Source: Bryobacteraceae bacterium
Lineage (GTDB): Bacteria; Acidobacteriota; Terriglobia; Bryobacterales; Bryobacteraceae
Assembly (NCBI GenBank): GCA_030041495.1
Contig: JASHNT010000006.1
Location: forward strand, 1 to 53,134
Reading direction: 5' to 3'
Length of the DNA: 53,134 nucleotides
This document shows positions 1-9,535 of this stretch, in pieces. A model generated the notes under the pieces. The model was not told the origin of the DNA. It worked only from the letters and a program-made list of their open reading frames with translations, and did not search any database. Position numbers and translations under genes: made by a program. Each line of letters starts with the position of its first letter. The first letter of the stretch is position 1.

Positions 1-357
1 GGGCGAAGTGATCAGGTTCAAGCCGGGCAGGAACTTGGCGAACAGAATCGACCGGGCACTACCGTGCCTCTGCTTAGACGCACCGGTTTCCGGCTTTAAG
101 CGAAGCCACGATAGCAACCGCACAAATAGAGCCCCTTCGCGTCTTCCGAAATAAAACCAGACGAGGTCGCTCATCACCGAAGCTAGGATCGCCACACCCA
201 GGCTCCTCAGCAAGCCGAGTTGGCCGAAACCCGCCAACGCTCCGGCGGCGATCAGGAACGGAGTCGAAGGTAACGGAAAGCCGAGTTGCTCGGCAAGCAC
301 GGCCGCGAACAAGGCCGCGTAACCATGGTGAAGGAGAAATTCCATTATGCTGTGCAT
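1..357 (-). CDS. DedA-family membrane protein, 3' end cut by window edge
   Basis: The frame gives at least 119 residues and runs off the left edge, so the C-terminal part is missing. It starts with ATG 357, preceded by AGGAGA at 370-365 with a 7-base spacer. The N-terminus carries the DedA/SNARE-associated signature: EQLGFPLPSTP near residues 23-33, then an AGALAGFG segment, a second hydrophobic stretch ending in an Asp (SDLVWFYFGRREG), and KFLPGLNLITSP before the edge. DedA proteins are inner-membrane proteins tied to lipid-carrier recycling and membrane homeostasis; the substrate cannot be read from this fragment. It lies 21 bases downstream of the SRPBCC-like gene on the same strand, so the two are probably co-transcribed. 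Confidence 0.85.
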   Translation of the reverse strand, partial: MHSIMEFLLHHGYAALFAAVLAEQLGFPLPSTPFLIAAGALAGFGQLGLLRSLGVAILASVMSDLVWFYFGRREGALFVRLLSWLRLKPETGASKQRHGSARSILFAKFLPGLNLITSP

Positions 358-378
358 CGCATTATCTCCTGGTGTCAT

Positions 379-1290
379 TTAGCGGAAGGACTGCATCGTT
401 GTGGCGTTAATGCTCACGGCGGACCCGGAATTCGCCACTGAAGGAAGTGGACGATCCTTTGACCGGCTGATCATTGTTGTGCCGGATCGCACTGCATCCG
501 CGGTCTCCTGAAGCGAGGTTACAAGCGAAGATCGGGACACACGGCGGACGATCGGATCGACGAACCAACGCAGTGCCGCGGGAATATCCCGGCTGAGGGC
601 GATCGCTTCCAGTTCGATGTAGACTCCGCCGTCGCGCTCCTCATACCGCGCGATGCTGTGTAGCCGCCAGATGATGCCGGTCCCGCGGCCTTCAGGCAGC
701 GTATGCTGGGTGGGTCCGCCGTAATCGGCCACTTCCTGAACGCGAGTCGTCTCGCTGGTGCTATACCAATGCTGATCGTCGAGGCGGGTAAACAGAGTCT
801 GATAGTCGCTGTCCAGAGCGCTCTTTGCGAAGAACGATTTGTTCATCACGACCATCGAGAAGCGGTCCTCGCAGTCGTCTGTCTCAAGCGGCTTCGCGGT
901 GACAACGTTCGGATGGTAGACGGCATTGTAGTGGACGTAGTCGCGCGTCACGCGAAAAACGTCGCGCACTGAGGCGTTGGGGATGAAGATCGCTCCAACC
1001 CAATCGTGAATGAGTCCGCCCTGCACCTTGACTGGAACATTCGGCGCCGCGGGTGAAGCCAGGACCTCGCCCTGGCGGAGTTTCGCAGCTTGTTCGGGTT
1101 CGGCGTCGATCGAGAGGAACGGGCTTCCTGGTAAGAGGTGCTCCTGGTTCCGAGCCTCGGCGGCCGCGATATATTCTTGCCACGCCTGAACCGTCTCGGG
1201 TTTAAGATCGGCGGCCGCCGCTTGTGTGGTGTAAACCGAGGCGACCAGCAGTATCATCAAGGCGTTTGTGGAGCGGATGTCGTTGTTCAT
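379..1290 (-). CDS. Exported SRPBCC/START-like protein of unknown function
   Basis: This 303-residue protein has a short signal peptide (hydrophobic stretch LMILLVASVY, then an Ala-rich cleavage region near residue 27). The mature part reads like a START/SRPBCC helix-grip fold: a GGLIHDWVGAIFIP strand region, 'VRDVFRVTRDYVHYNAVYHPNV' helix-like positions, and a C-terminal long helix with VDPIVRRVSRSSLVTSLQETADAVRS, the usual last helix of such folds. That assignment is by look and is moderate. Members bind hydrophobic ligands, but no ligand can be named. ATG 1290 follows a GAGG about 11 bases upstream. It precedes the DedA gene on the same strand. Confidence 0.65.
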   Translation of the reverse strand: MNNDIRSTNALMILLVASVYTTQAAAADLKPETVQAWQEYIAAAEARNQEHLLPGSPFLSIDAEPEQAAKLRQGEVLASPAAPNVPVKVQGGLIHDWVGAIFIPNASVRDVFRVTRDYVHYNAVYHPNVVTAKPLETDDCEDRFSMVVMNKSFFAKSALDSDYQTLFTRLDDQHWYSTSETTRVQEVADYGGPTQHTLPEGRGTGIIWRLHSIARYEERDGGVYIELEAIALSRDIPAALRWFVDPIVRRVSRSSLVTSLQETADAVRSGTTMISRSKDRPLPSVANSGSAVSINATTMQSFR

Positions 1291-1532
1291 TTCGTTAGCG
1301 ACCTCGACGTGGAGGAAGGCAGTTGGAGGGCCATGACAAAAGCGCTGCTAAGTCACTCAGAATTAGAGACTCGCGATAGCGTGGCGTCTGCCGGCGGAGG
1401 GACATCTGCCGGAATTACGATGGGCAGATGCCGTGGTAATGGCAGCCAGCCGACGATGGCTCAAAAAACAAAGCCGCCGCTTGCCAGGACGTGCCCGACA
1501 AGCGGCGGCGAATTCAGCAAGAGTTGCCGTAT
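1291..1532. other. Intergenic region holding a terminator
   Basis: No credible gene is visible here; the short frames are compositional noise. It contains the terminator of the barrel-protein gene and the leader of the SRPBCC-like gene. Confidence 0.5.
1461..1509 (-). terminator. Rho-independent terminator of the outer-membrane protein gene
   Basis: GCCGCCGCTTG (1473-1483) and CAAGCGGCGGC (1499-1509) are perfect 11-bp complements with a 15-base loop. Read on the minus strand, the hairpin is followed directly by TTTGTTTTTTGAG (1472-1460), a classic U-rich tail. It starts 24 bases after the stop of the barrel-protein gene. Confidence 0.85.
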
Positions 1533-2135
1533 TTAGAAACGCCACCCGAATCCGGCCGTCGGCTCGGCGTCATGAGTGACGCGGTCCATGCCGGCCGATC
1601 CGGCAACGCCATAGGTTGGCGAGTTGTAAACCAGACCGCGATACTCGGCGCGCATGAATAGATGCTTGGACATGTTGATGTCCGCGCCGGCTCCGTACAC
1701 ATAAGCCGCGCGAGCTTGCGTGCTGGCTCCGGCGAAGTTCTTAGGATCGAAGATCAGTCCGCCCGCTCCAGCCAGCGCGAAGGGTGAAATCCACTTGTGC
1801 GGAAGGCGCAAGACGTATGCCGCGGACACTTCGTGCGAACGGCTATCGATCCCCGCAATATTGCCGCCCGCGCCGTAGTTCTGCGTATTACTCGTGTACG
1901 CGTAGTTCGCCTCAACCCCGTTGTAGCGATTGAAAAAGAAACGATAGTTGGCGAGAACGCCGGCGCTGTTGGTAGAGTCCTGCTGGATACCGTTCTGGGT
2001 TGTATTCTTCACGAAGCTGCCCAGAGCCAGAACGCTGATTTCCTGACTCTGCGGGGCCTCTTCTTGCGCAAACGCCGGCAAAACTGAGAGTGCACTTCCC
2101 AACATTACGGTCACAAACGTTTTATTGAACCTCAT
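1533..2135 (-). CDS. Outer-membrane beta-barrel protein (OmpA/OprF-like N-barrel type)
   Basis: The 200-residue protein starts at ATG 2135; AAGGAGA at 2150-2144 with a short spacer supports this over the longer frame that begins at 2204. A signal peptide (MRFNKTFVTVMLGSALSVLPAFAQ) is followed by alternating-strand sequence rich in aromatic/Gly/Asn pairs (YRFFFNRYNGVEANYAYTS, YVYGAGADINMSKHLFMRAEYRGLVY). It ends in Trp-Arg-Phe, the C-terminal aromatic expected of a barrel recognised by the BAM machinery. The size fits an 8-stranded barrel. It has no plug or OmpA peptidoglycan domain, so it is probably a small structural or adhesion barrel. It is monocistronic, with its own terminator. Confidence 0.8.
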   Translation of the reverse strand: MRFNKTFVTVMLGSALSVLPAFAQEEAPQSQEISVLALGSFVKNTTQNGIQQDSTNSAGVLANYRFFFNRYNGVEANYAYTSNTQNYGAGGNIAGIDSRSHEVSAAYVLRLPHKWISPFALAGAGGLIFDPKNFAGASTQARAAYVYGAGADINMSKHLFMRAEYRGLVYNSPTYGVAGSAGMDRVTHDAEPTAGFGWRF

Positions 2136-2325
2136 TTTGGTTGTCTCCTTTTCGTAGATGACTGATTTCCATCTGCGCCTGAGAGGAGGCATTTGAGGAA
2201 CCACTCCCCTTCTCTTGGTAACTGTATGAAAAACGGATGAGGCTCGCGAACAAGTTGGCGGCCCGCTGTTTTATCGCATGCCATGCCACCGGCATGTGCC
2301 GAGATTCAGGCAGAGAAGCGTTCCA

Positions 2326-4071
2326 TCACATGATGCCGCACATCAGCCGCAACACCTGAGCCGCCTCGACCGGCAGTCCGGCAACCCTGGCATCGCGGCC
2401 CGCACCAAGGACCTCTGTAAGCAGGTCCTTCTTGAGGGCAAGCCATCCGCCGGGCGTTTCGTAGCTGACAAGAAAATGCGCTTCCCGCCGTCCCGCGAGC
2501 AGTTGCGCCCGGTCACAGGACTCAGCCTTATGCCCCGCCACGATCTGGCGGTCCGAAGAAACGAAGTAGCGGCCGGGGAGTTCAGGAACCGCCCAAACCT
2601 CTGGATCGGTCTCCGGGCCATCCCCGGACACAATATAAAGGCGCCCGCTTCTCAAACCTTCGCACCGCTGGAGCTCGCGCTCGATGCGGCCGTAAATCTC
2701 TTCGGCGAACGCTTGCGGGTAGTCGTACAGCCGCTGTACTTCGCGGTCGATGTGAGGCAATCTCCGCCAGCCGTCCACCCAGGCGAGCTTGGCTGCGCTC
2801 AAGCCCTCATGGTCCAAGACGTCCCCGAAAGCATCCTCCAAGCCGAATTGCGTTTCGGCATCGTGCTGCAAGGCTTTGAGAGCCATGTGCTCGATCAGAT
2901 GGGATGGCAACCCAAAGATGACTCCGAATGGAGAACAGCCGCTGTCAACCGGCCTGAACCGCGGGAAATCGTCGCGCAGCAAGAATGGGCGCAATCGGTC
3001 AATGAGTGCACGGTACTCTTTCAGCAGCCGCACGTGCCCCTGTCCCTGGGCCGAATATACCGCGTGGCCCTCTTGGTCCGTGATGATGGAAACGTGCTCG
3101 ATCATGCTGTAAGCGCTCAGCAGGTCGATGCGATTCAGAAACAGCTCGGGATCGGCAGATACTCCCTGGAAGATGGCTCCGGCCATGTCGAGCCGCATTC
3201 GCTCATCGCCGCTCGCGAGTGCGCAGTCATAAGCTTTGAGCAGCGTCACGAGACCTTGAACCAGCAGCGCGAAATCGAGCGCATTAGAGGCGCGCGTGCG
3301 AAGCACGACGCTACGGTCATCGATAGGCAAGCCCGGCACGCCATCCTTGGTCGAGTAGTAACGAATCTGCGAGGTCAGATGCCCGCCCAGCATTCGAACA
3401 TGGGCCTTCTGGATTTCGAGCGCGTCGGCGTTGGGAAGCGTCTCTGTGACCTGCCTTGCGACCTCGAAGTAGGGCGCCAACTCATCGGTAATGAGGCTCT
3501 GCGCCAAGGGAATCAGCCAGCGCGCATCGCGCACGAACATGGGCTGACCAGCCGGTGAGCTTCTCCGGAGCTCATCGAGTAAGCCCTGAATTTCCGCGAG
3601 CCGCCCGGCGGAGCTGCCGCCGCCTTCGTCCCACAGGCGCATGCTCAGAAACTGGAGACACCGCAGTACATACAAGTTGAAAAGCGTGTGCGCGTAGTGC
3701 ATGCGCCCGTTGCGACCCGGCCACCGCGTCTGCTGCCAGCAATAAAAGGCGCGAATCATCATCTCCCCTGGATGGATCAGGTCGTTATGCAGATCCTGAA
3801 CTTGACGAGGCCGGAATCCCGAGGCCCAATGCGCTTGTTCCAGTTGGTCTCTGAGACGAGATTGACTCGCAGTGCCCGCAGCGCCTTCAAAGAAGCAATC
3901 TTCGAAATGGCGGGACAAAAGCGACCGGTCCTGCAAGTACCGGATCGGCTTGCGCTGGGCGTTCAGAACGGCCTCTACGCTCTCGACGATATCCTCGCGA
4001 TGCGCCAGAAACAGCCGCAGCAGCTCGACGTGTGCCTGAAACGGCGGCTGATCGCACGGCTTCCCAGTCAC
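2326..4071 (-). CDS. Conserved-looking cytoplasmic protein of unknown function, 581 residues
   Basis: Not recognised. The protein starts at GTG 4071; no ATG, GTG or TTG lies further upstream in the frame, although the frame stays open for about 40 codons, so a CTG or other start is possible. There is no signal peptide, membrane segment or metal motif. The sequence is mostly helical with many Leu, Arg and Glu; a HYAHTLFNLYVLRCLQFLSMRLWDEG stretch lies near residues 125-150. A C-terminal part (GRLYIVSGDGPETDPEVWAV...) looks like a separate alpha/beta region. The opposite-strand frame over 2278-3558 has the His/Arg/Gln-rich composition of an antisense shadow. Its neighbours give no functional hint. 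Confidence 0.7.
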   Translation of the reverse strand: MTGKPCDQPPFQAHVELLRLFLAHREDIVESVEAVLNAQRKPIRYLQDRSLLSRHFEDCFFEGAAGTASQSRLRDQLEQAHWASGFRPRQVQDLHNDLIHPGEMMIRAFYCWQQTRWPGRNGRMHYAHTLFNLYVLRCLQFLSMRLWDEGGGSSAGRLAEIQGLLDELRRSSPAGQPMFVRDARWLIPLAQSLITDELAPYFEVARQVTETLPNADALEIQKAHVRMLGGHLTSQIRYYSTKDGVPGLPIDDRSVVLRTRASNALDFALLVQGLVTLLKAYDCALASGDERMRLDMAGAIFQGVSADPELFLNRIDLLSAYSMIEHVSIITDQEGHAVYSAQGQGHVRLLKEYRALIDRLRPFLLRDDFPRFRPVDSGCSPFGVIFGLPSHLIEHMALKALQHDAETQFGLEDAFGDVLDHEGLSAAKLAWVDGWRRLPHIDREVQRLYDYPQAFAEEIYGRIERELQRCEGLRSGRLYIVSGDGPETDPEVWAVPELPGRYFVSSDRQIVAGHKAESCDRAQLLAGRREAHFLVSYETPGGWLALKKDLLTEVLGAGRDARVAGLPVEAAQVLRLMCGIM

Positions 4072-4409
4072 GCTGCGCCCCGCGATGAATCTGCGCCCAT
4101 CCGAGAGAGAGTATAGCGAGGGATTGAGCGGGATGGGGCGTGGGGAGGCGCCAACACGCCCGTCCGAGGGGAAATTGCACAGATCTTCGCAACCTTCGCC
4201 CCGCTTCCGCGCATTGATGCTAGAGTGCTGGCGTTGGCGGCCCTCTCAGCCGTTTGGCTGCCGGCCGCGCGCACGAGCCGGGTTAATCCCCTGGATTCTC
4301 TTCGCTACGAATAGAAAGGGGACGCGCGGCACCACGAACATAAATCGAGCGAAAATGACCTTCCCGGAACAGCGGCACATGCGGGCTTGGCATCGGAATT
4401 GCACGCTGC
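4072..4409. other. Divergent intergenic region, no gene seen
   Basis: This region lies between the unknown 581-residue protein (minus) and the PRC-barrel gene (plus). Several overlapping short frames exist but none looks like a protein. It presumably holds both promoters; no hexamer pair with good spacing was identified. Confidence 0.4.
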
Positions 4410-5054
4410 ATGAGTATGGTTCGAAATTTGCAATATCTGTATAGCGCTGGCGTGATCGCAACCGATGGCACCATCGGAAGAGTATTGGATTTCCTTTTCG
4501 ATGACCGCTCCTGGACTATCCGCTACTTAGTCGTCGACGTTCGGACCTGGATGGTGCGCCACGACGTAGTGATTCCCATCGAGGCGATTCACGAACTCGA
4601 CTGGGAAAAGAAGAACTTTCACGTACGACTTACGCGGGTTCAGGTTCGAGAAAGTCCTGACCTGGATGCGCGAAGACCAGTCTCCAGGCAGCAGGAGATG
4701 GCGGTGCGAAACTTTTACGGATGGCCAAAGTACTGGCACGACATGGAAATCGACTTGCCAGTGCGTGGGAAATACGACTTTCCCGCGGCAGCCGGCGATG
4801 ATCCCCACCTCCGGAGTACTGAGGCAATTGCCGGTTATGGCGTTTTAGAAGGGAACAGAGAGCTAGGGCACGTCGAATCCTTCGTGATGGACGATTCATC
4901 CTGGCACATCGGTTACCTGGGTGTAAGAACTGGCAGTTGGCTCGATCAGCATTCGATTCTGGTTCCCACGCCGTGGGTCAAATCGATTTCGTGGTCGGGC
5001 TGCCGGGTATCCCTTCACGACACATATAAGCACCACTTGGCGTCCGCGAAGTGA
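4410..5054 (+). CDS. Protein with two PRC-barrel domains
   Basis: The 214-residue soluble protein consists of two PRC-barrel repeats. Repeat 1, about residues 10-80, reads GVIATDGTIGRVLDFLFDD then IRYLVVDV and VIPIEAIHELDW. Repeat 2, about 135-205, reads GYGVLEGNRELGHVESFVMDD then IGYLGVRTG and LVPTPWVKSISW. The paired pattern 'G.IG.V.DF..DD..W.IRYLVV' is diagnostic. PRC barrels bind RNA or proteins (RimM, photosynthetic reaction-centre H subunit); stand-alone two-barrel proteins are usually stress-associated and without a known partner. ATG 4410 and a second ATG at 4416 are both possible; no strong ribosome site precedes either. It converges on the cox operon. Confidence 0.9.
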   Translation: MSMVRNLQYLYSAGVIATDGTIGRVLDFLFDDRSWTIRYLVVDVRTWMVRHDVVIPIEAIHELDWEKKNFHVRLTRVQVRESPDLDARRPVSRQQEMAVRNFYGWPKYWHDMEIDLPVRGKYDFPAAAGDDPHLRSTEAIAGYGVLEGNRELGHVESFVMDDSSWHIGYLGVRTGSWLDQHSILVPTPWVKSISWSGCRVSLHDTYKHHLASAK

Positions 5055-5073
5055 TTGGTGCTGGCCGAAGGCC

Positions 5074-5373
5074 TTACTTGCCCGGGAACGGCAGCCATCC
5101 CCGCGTGTGGTAATCGGTCAAAGTCAACGTCATCATGATCAGGAACCAGATCACGCCTCCTACGGTCACCACCCGCACCAGCGGCGCCTCATAAAGAGCG
5201 TGCATGAAGAATCCGGCGATCAGAGAGGCCTGAATTGTGGCGATGGCGATGGCGACCACCATGTTGAACTCTCCCATATGCAGGTAGCCCAACAGCACCG
5301 TCAACAGAGTCAGCGCCAGCAGGACCACGTATACGATCCAATAGGTTCGTTTCCGCACGATCGGCTCAGCCAT
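5074..5373 (-). CDS. coxD: Cytochrome c oxidase subunit IV (bacterial COX4_pro type)
   Basis: This 99-residue protein has three predicted membrane helices (YWIVYVVLLALTLLTVLLGYL, MVVAIAIATIQASLIAGFFM, VVTVGGVIWFLIMMTLTLTDY) ending in a basic/aromatic tail. That is the usual length and topology of the small subunit IV of caa3-type oxidases. The family is thought to help assembly or stability of the complex and carries no cofactor. It is the last gene of the act-cox operon, 6 bases after coxC. No clear terminator follows; only a 4-bp GGCC hairpin lies before the converging PRC-barrel gene. Confidence 0.9.
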   Translation of the reverse strand: MAEPIVRKRTYWIVYVVLLALTLLTVLLGYLHMGEFNMVVAIAIATIQASLIAGFFMHALYEAPLVRVVTVGGVIWFLIMMTLTLTDYHTRGWLPFPGK

Positions 5374-5379
5374 TTCAAG

Positions 5380-6063
5380 TCACCTCATTACGTGCAAGCC
5401 CTGTAGATAGAAGATGGCGAAGAGAAACACCCAAATAATATCCACGAAAGACCAATACAGCGCTGCCACTGCCACGGGCGTGTGATACTCGGCCGAAAAG
5501 GAGCCGGCCAGCGAACGGCCCAGAATCACCAGCAGAACGCCGATTCCCACCAGCATGTGCAAGGCGTGAAGGCCGGTCATGAAGAAATAGAACACAAAGA
5601 ACATCTGCACCTTGCTCCCATCGGCGCCGGAGTACTCGAACCAGACGGCGGGCATTTTGTGATCCAGGTAATGCTGATAATATTCGACGCCCTTGATAGC
5701 CAGAAAAACGCACCCGAGCAGCATCGTGAGCACCAGCAGAACCTGCAGCCAGCGCTGGTTGCCGACCTCAGACGCATGCACGGCCAGAGCCATGGTCAAG
5801 CTGCTGGTGATCAGAATCGCCGTATTGATCGATCCCAGAACGATATTCATGTCCGCGCTGCCCGCGCCGAAAGCCTGCGGATACCCCGTCCGGTACACGG
5901 TGAAGGCGACGAAAAGCGCGCCGAAGAACATGACTTCGGTAGCGAGGAAAATCCACATGCCCAGCATCTCGCTTTCGCGCTGCTGTTCCGCGGTGCGGAA
6001 GTGGTCGCGCACTCGGGATGGGAGATGGCCGCCCCCGGATAGGTTGGACACCATATCAGGCAA
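5380..6063 (-). CDS. coxC: Cytochrome c oxidase subunit III
   Basis: The 227-residue protein has the subunit III signature: [23 protein letters not shown] near residues 32-54, a conserved Glu in the second helix region, and [18 protein letters not shown] at the C-terminus. Five to six membrane helices are visible, fewer than the seven of the mitochondrial form, which fits bacterial caa3 enzymes with a short subunit III. It stabilises subunit I and its proton-uptake path. Its start overlaps the end of coxA by 8 bases, so translation is probably coupled. Confidence 0.95.
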   Translation of the reverse strand: MPDMVSNLSGGGHLPSRVRDHFRTAEQQRESEMLGMWIFLATEVMFFGALFVAFTVYRTGYPQAFGAGSADMNIVLGSINTAILITSSLTMALAVHASEVGNQRWLQVLLVLTMLLGCVFLAIKGVEYYQHYLDHKMPAVWFEYSGADGSKVQMFFVFYFFMTGLHALHMLVGIGVLLVILGRSLAGSFSAEYHTPVAVAALYWSFVDIIWVFLFAIFYLQGLHVMR

Positions 6064-7690
6064 GTTCCAATTCCTCCTTCATGCCCTCGAAATCGTACGC
6101 CGGATGCGTGCAGACAGGAGTAACCTCGAAGTTGTGAGACGGCGGCGGGGAAGAAGTTTGCCACTCCAGTCCGGTGGCCCTCCAGGGGTTGCGGCCAGCC
6201 GGCTTGCCGTATTTCCAGGACCAGATGAGGTAGCACAGCGGCAGAATGTAGCCCACGCCCAGGATTGTCGCTCCCGCGGTTGAAAGTACGTGCAGGAACT
6301 GGAATTCGTCCGGATAGGCGGCGTAACGCCTGGGCATTCCTAAATAACCAAGGATGAATTGCGGGAAAAATGTCAGATTGAACCCGATAAATACGATCAG
6401 CGCGGATAGCCGTGCCAATCCTTCCGGATACATCTTGCCGGAGATTTTGGGCCACCAGTAATGGACCCCACCCAAATAACCCATCACTGCTCCGCCCACC
6501 ATGATGTAGTGAAAATGCGCGACGACGAAGTACGTGTCGGTGACGTGAACGTCGATTCCCAGCGCGGCCAGAAACAGCCCGGTCATTCCGCCGATGGTAA
6601 ACAGTCCCAGAAAACCGATGGCGTAGAGCATCGGCGTGTCCCAGGACACGGAGCCCTTGACCATGGTGGCGGTCCAATTGAACACTTTGATGGCGGACGG
6701 GATCGCGACCAGGTAACTGAGGAACGAGAAAGCCATCGCCGAATACACGGATAAGCCCGCGACGAACATGTGGTGGCCCCACACCAGGAAGCCGACCACG
6801 GCTATTCCGAGGCTTGAATACGCGACGGCGGTGTAGCCAAAAATCGGCTTACGCGAAAAGGTCGGAATAATTTCGCTGATCACAGCCATGGCCGGAAGAA
6901 TCATGATGTAGACGGCCGGATGCGAATAGAACCAGAACATGTGCTGGAACAGAACCGGGTCGCCGCCCAGGGAAGGATCGAAGATGCCGACTCGGAACAG
7001 CCTCTCAAAGATGACCATCAACAGAGTGATGGCGAGCACGGGAGTCGCCAGGACCAGCACCAGACTGGTGGCGTACATCGACCACAGAAAGATCGGCATC
7101 CGGAACCAGGTCATGCCGGGAGCGCGCATGCGGTGGATCGTAACGATGAAGTTCAGGCCGGTCATGATCGAGGAGAATCCGGCGATGAAGATGCCGATGG
7201 CGGCTCCGGCGACATACGCGGTCGAGTATGTGGTGCTGAAGGGCACATAGAAGGTCCAGCCGGTATCGACCCCTCCACGCAGCATCGAATACAGGGTGAC
7301 GATTCCGCCGGTCATGAACACGTACCAACTGGCCAGGTTGAGCTTGGGGAAGGCCAGATCCTTCGCGCCGATCATCATGGGGATCAGAAAATTGCCCAGA
7401 GTGCCCGGTATGGATGGGATCAGGAAAAACCACACCATGATGATGCCGTGCATGGTGAAGAGCTTGTTATACGTCTCCAGTCCGAACAACGCGCCCTTGG
7501 GCTCGAGCAAGTGCAGGCGCATCAAGAGCGCGAAGAATCCTCCGATGAAAAAGAAGCCGGTGATGGAGGCGGTGTAGAGCAAGCCGATACGCTTGTGATC
7601 CGTCGTCAGCAGCCAGGGCCAAATGCCCTGCCGCTCGGACAGATAGTCGATGTGCGACGGCGCAGCGGGAGGAGCCTGTGGAGTTGTCAT
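6056..7690 (-). CDS. coxA: Cytochrome c oxidase subunit I, A2-type heme-copper oxidase
   Basis: The 544-residue catalytic subunit reduces O2 to water and pumps protons. About 12-13 helices are visible. Metal ligands: the low-spin heme His in LFTMHGIIM (about residue 80) and AHFHYIMVG (high-spin and low-spin heme His pair), the CuB ligands in YSHPAVY and WGHHMF, and the cross-linking Tyr in HPAVY. The D-channel Asp/Asn region [19 protein letters not shown] is intact. The proximal motif is YSHPxVY rather than GHPEVY, so the membrane Glu of A1 enzymes is replaced by the Tyr-Ser pair typical of A2 enzymes. ATG 7690 lies 1 base after coxB. Confidence 0.97.
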   Translation of the reverse strand: MTTPQAPPAAPSHIDYLSERQGIWPWLLTTDHKRIGLLYTASITGFFFIGGFFALLMRLHLLEPKGALFGLETYNKLFTMHGIIMVWFFLIPSIPGTLGNFLIPMMIGAKDLAFPKLNLASWYVFMTGGIVTLYSMLRGGVDTGWTFYVPFSTTYSTAYVAGAAIGIFIAGFSSIMTGLNFIVTIHRMRAPGMTWFRMPIFLWSMYATSLVLVLATPVLAITLLMVIFERLFRVGIFDPSLGGDPVLFQHMFWFYSHPAVYIMILPAMAVISEIIPTFSRKPIFGYTAVAYSSLGIAVVGFLVWGHHMFVAGLSVYSAMAFSFLSYLVAIPSAIKVFNWTATMVKGSVSWDTPMLYAIGFLGLFTIGGMTGLFLAALGIDVHVTDTYFVVAHFHYIMVGGAVMGYLGGVHYWWPKISGKMYPEGLARLSALIVFIGFNLTFFPQFILGYLGMPRRYAAYPDEFQFLHVLSTAGATILGVGYILPLCYLIWSWKYGKPAGRNPWRATGLEWQTSSPPPSHNFEVTPVCTHPAYDFEGMKEELELA

Positions 7691-7691
7691 G

Positions 7692-8711
7692 CTATTGCAT
7701 CCCCGGAGTATGATTTACGATCGGCCCGGCGCCGGGATAGGCGATGCCGGGCTGCTTGCCGTAGGAATCGGGCGCAGTCCCGATGCTCGAAGGCGCGGTG
7801 GGCGCGGGACCAAGCGAACGGATGTAGGCGATCAGTTGGATCGCGTCCTCTTCGGTGACTAGTTTGGAAAAATTGGGCATCACGTTTTTGTCGAAACCGC
7901 GCACCGTGGTCGCGCGAGGATCCATCAGCTTGCGGCGGATGTACACGTCGTCGGCGACGGTGGTGGTGCCGTCCGCCAGTTCTACAGTCGTGCCGTACAG
8001 CCCGCGCAGATCGGGGCCGGGACCGTGACCGTCGAAGTGGTGGCAGTTGGCGCACCCGCCTTGATGAAATAGTTTTTCGCCGTCGGACGCGAGCGAGCCT
8101 TCCGCAGCCCCCTGCTGCAACCACGCCTGATACTGCGGCTGCTCCATCGCATAAATCCAGCCGATCATCTGAGAGTGGTTGGTGCCGCAGTACTCGGCGC
8201 AGAACAAGTGGTACTTGCCGGGCTTGATAGCGCGGAACCAGATGCTGGTGTAGCGTCCAGGCAGAACGTCCTGCTTGATGCGGAACGCCGGCACGTAAAA
8301 GCTGTGAACCACGTCCTGGGAAATCATCAGCAGCTTGACGGATTGGCCCACCGGCACGTGCAGCTCATTGATCTCGCGAATCCCGTCCGGCCGCTGCGTC
8401 TTCCACATCCACTGTTTGGCCACCACGTAAATTTGCTCTGCGTCGTCGGGAGGGCGCTCAATGTCGAAATACAGCTTCGCGCCCCAGGCGAACATTCCCA
8501 TGAACAGAAATAGGGGAATCAGCGTCCAGGCCGCTTCCATCTTGACGCTGTTGGAAATTGACGGCGGCGGCAGCTCATTGTCGCGCTTGCGGCGGAAATA
8601 CCACGCGGAGTACAGCACCACGAAGGCGATCCCGGTGGAAACCACGCCGCAGACCACCACCAGGATCCAGAAGAGCCAGTTGTATTCGGCGGCGACCGAG
8701 GAGGCGGTCAT
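7692..8711 (-). CDS. coxB: Cytochrome c oxidase subunit II with fused cytochrome c domain (caa3)
   Basis: The 339-residue protein has two N-terminal membrane helices ([21 protein letters not shown] and [21 protein letters not shown]) and a periplasmic cupredoxin domain. Near residue 170 is the CuA motif [12 protein letters not shown] with all ligands present. A C-terminal class I cytochrome c domain with CANCH near residue 218 and a downstream Met (DKNVMPNF) follows. CuA takes electrons from the fused heme and passes them to heme a in subunit I. The fusion makes this a caa3 enzyme that can accept electrons from ACIII without a free cytochrome c. Its ATG overlaps the TGA of the SCO gene (ATGA). 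Confidence 0.97.
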   Translation of the reverse strand: MTASSVAAEYNWLFWILVVVCGVVSTGIAFVVLYSAWYFRRKRDNELPPPSISNSVKMEAAWTLIPLFLFMGMFAWGAKLYFDIERPPDDAEQIYVVAKQWMWKTQRPDGIREINELHVPVGQSVKLLMISQDVVHSFYVPAFRIKQDVLPGRYTSIWFRAIKPGKYHLFCAEYCGTNHSQMIGWIYAMEQPQYQAWLQQGAAEGSLASDGEKLFHQGGCANCHHFDGHGPGPDLRGLYGTTVELADGTTTVADDVYIRRKLMDPRATTVRGFDKNVMPNFSKLVTEEDAIQLIAYIRSLGPAPTAPSSIGTAPDSYGKQPGIAYPGAGPIVNHTPGMQ

Positions 8712-9535
8712 AAACGCGAAACCTCCTTAAACGCCGGCCGGTGCGCCCGCAGATCGCGGCGCCACAACCAGCCCAGGCCCGCGGCCATCAGCGCCAGAGC
8801 GAAGATGCCCGCGCCCTTCAAAAGATTCAGAATCGCGGCGCTGTATTTTCCGGTCTTCGGATCATAGTGGTAACAGAACAGGAGGACTTGGTCGGCGAGC
8901 GAGCCGATGGCGTCATGCGACGCCTCGATCAAACCCAGCTTCAGATCCTTTGGCTCGAAATCGACACCATAGAAATAGCGCGCCAGCTTGCCTTGCGGCG
9001 TCACCGCCATGATGCCGCTGGCGTGGAAAAACATCTTGGAGGCGGGATCGTAGCGGTAATGAAATCCCACCACGCCGGCGACCGCCTGAATCGAGGCTTG
9101 ATCTCCCACCAGGAAGTGCCAGCCGTTGGTCCCGAGTTTGGTCGAGTAGCGGCGTGAAGCAAACTGGCGCTTCGCGGTTGCGTCAGCGGGCGTTTCCGCG
9201 GGATTAATGCTGATGGCGACGATCTCAAAATCGCGTCCGGGCCGCAGGGACAGCGGACTCAATCCGGCGGCCATGCCGGTCAGAATCTGGTTGCACAGCA
9301 TCGGGCAGGTGTAATACACCAGCGCCAGCAGCACCGGCTTGTGGCCGAAGTAAGCGCGTAAAGGTACGGTTTGCCCGCTCTCGTCACGAAATTGCGTGTC
9401 GAGAGGAAGCTGCGCGCCAAGATGCTGGTCGATGCCGATGCCGTCGAGCGGAGCGGGCACCCCGATCGCGCCGGAATCGAGCGCCAACGCGGCGACAGGC
9501 AATACGATTGCGCCAAATAGTATGGTTTTGATCAC
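8708..9535 (-). CDS. SCO1/SenC-type copper chaperone for CuA
   Basis: The 275-residue protein has a signal peptide, a thioredoxin-like domain with the copper-binding CPMLC (Cys77, Cys81) and a downstream His in FFHASGIMAV (about residue 170). A C-terminal membrane anchor (GAGIFALALMAAGLGWLW) is followed by a basic tail. SCO proteins deliver copper to, or reduce, the CuA site of subunit II, which is encoded immediately downstream. The start is GTG 9535, overlapping the previous stop as GTGA. The C-terminal anchor, rather than an N-terminal one, is a variant seen in several bacterial SCO proteins. Confidence 0.93.
   Translation of the reverse strand: MIKTILFGAIVLPVAALALDSGAIGVPAPLDGIGIDQHLGAQLPLDTQFRDESGQTVPLRAYFGHKPVLLALVYYTCPMLCNQILTGMAAGLSPLSLRPGRDFEIVAISINPAETPADATAKRQFASRRYSTKLGTNGWHFLVGDQASIQAVAGVVGFHYRYDPASKMFFHASGIMAVTPQGKLARYFYGVDFEPKDLKLGLIEASHDAIGSLADQVLLFCYHYDPKTGKYSAAILNLLKGAGIFALALMAAGLGWLWRRDLRAHRPAFKEVSRL

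Noticed and set aside
2278-3558. 426-codon plus-strand frame
   Set aside because: It is antisense to the 581-residue protein and has His/Arg/Gln-rich composition without domain-like sequence; a GC-rich shadow.
6920-7858. 312-codon plus-strand frame
   Set aside because: It is antisense to coxA/coxB, very rich in His, Asp and Gln; shadow of a certain gene.
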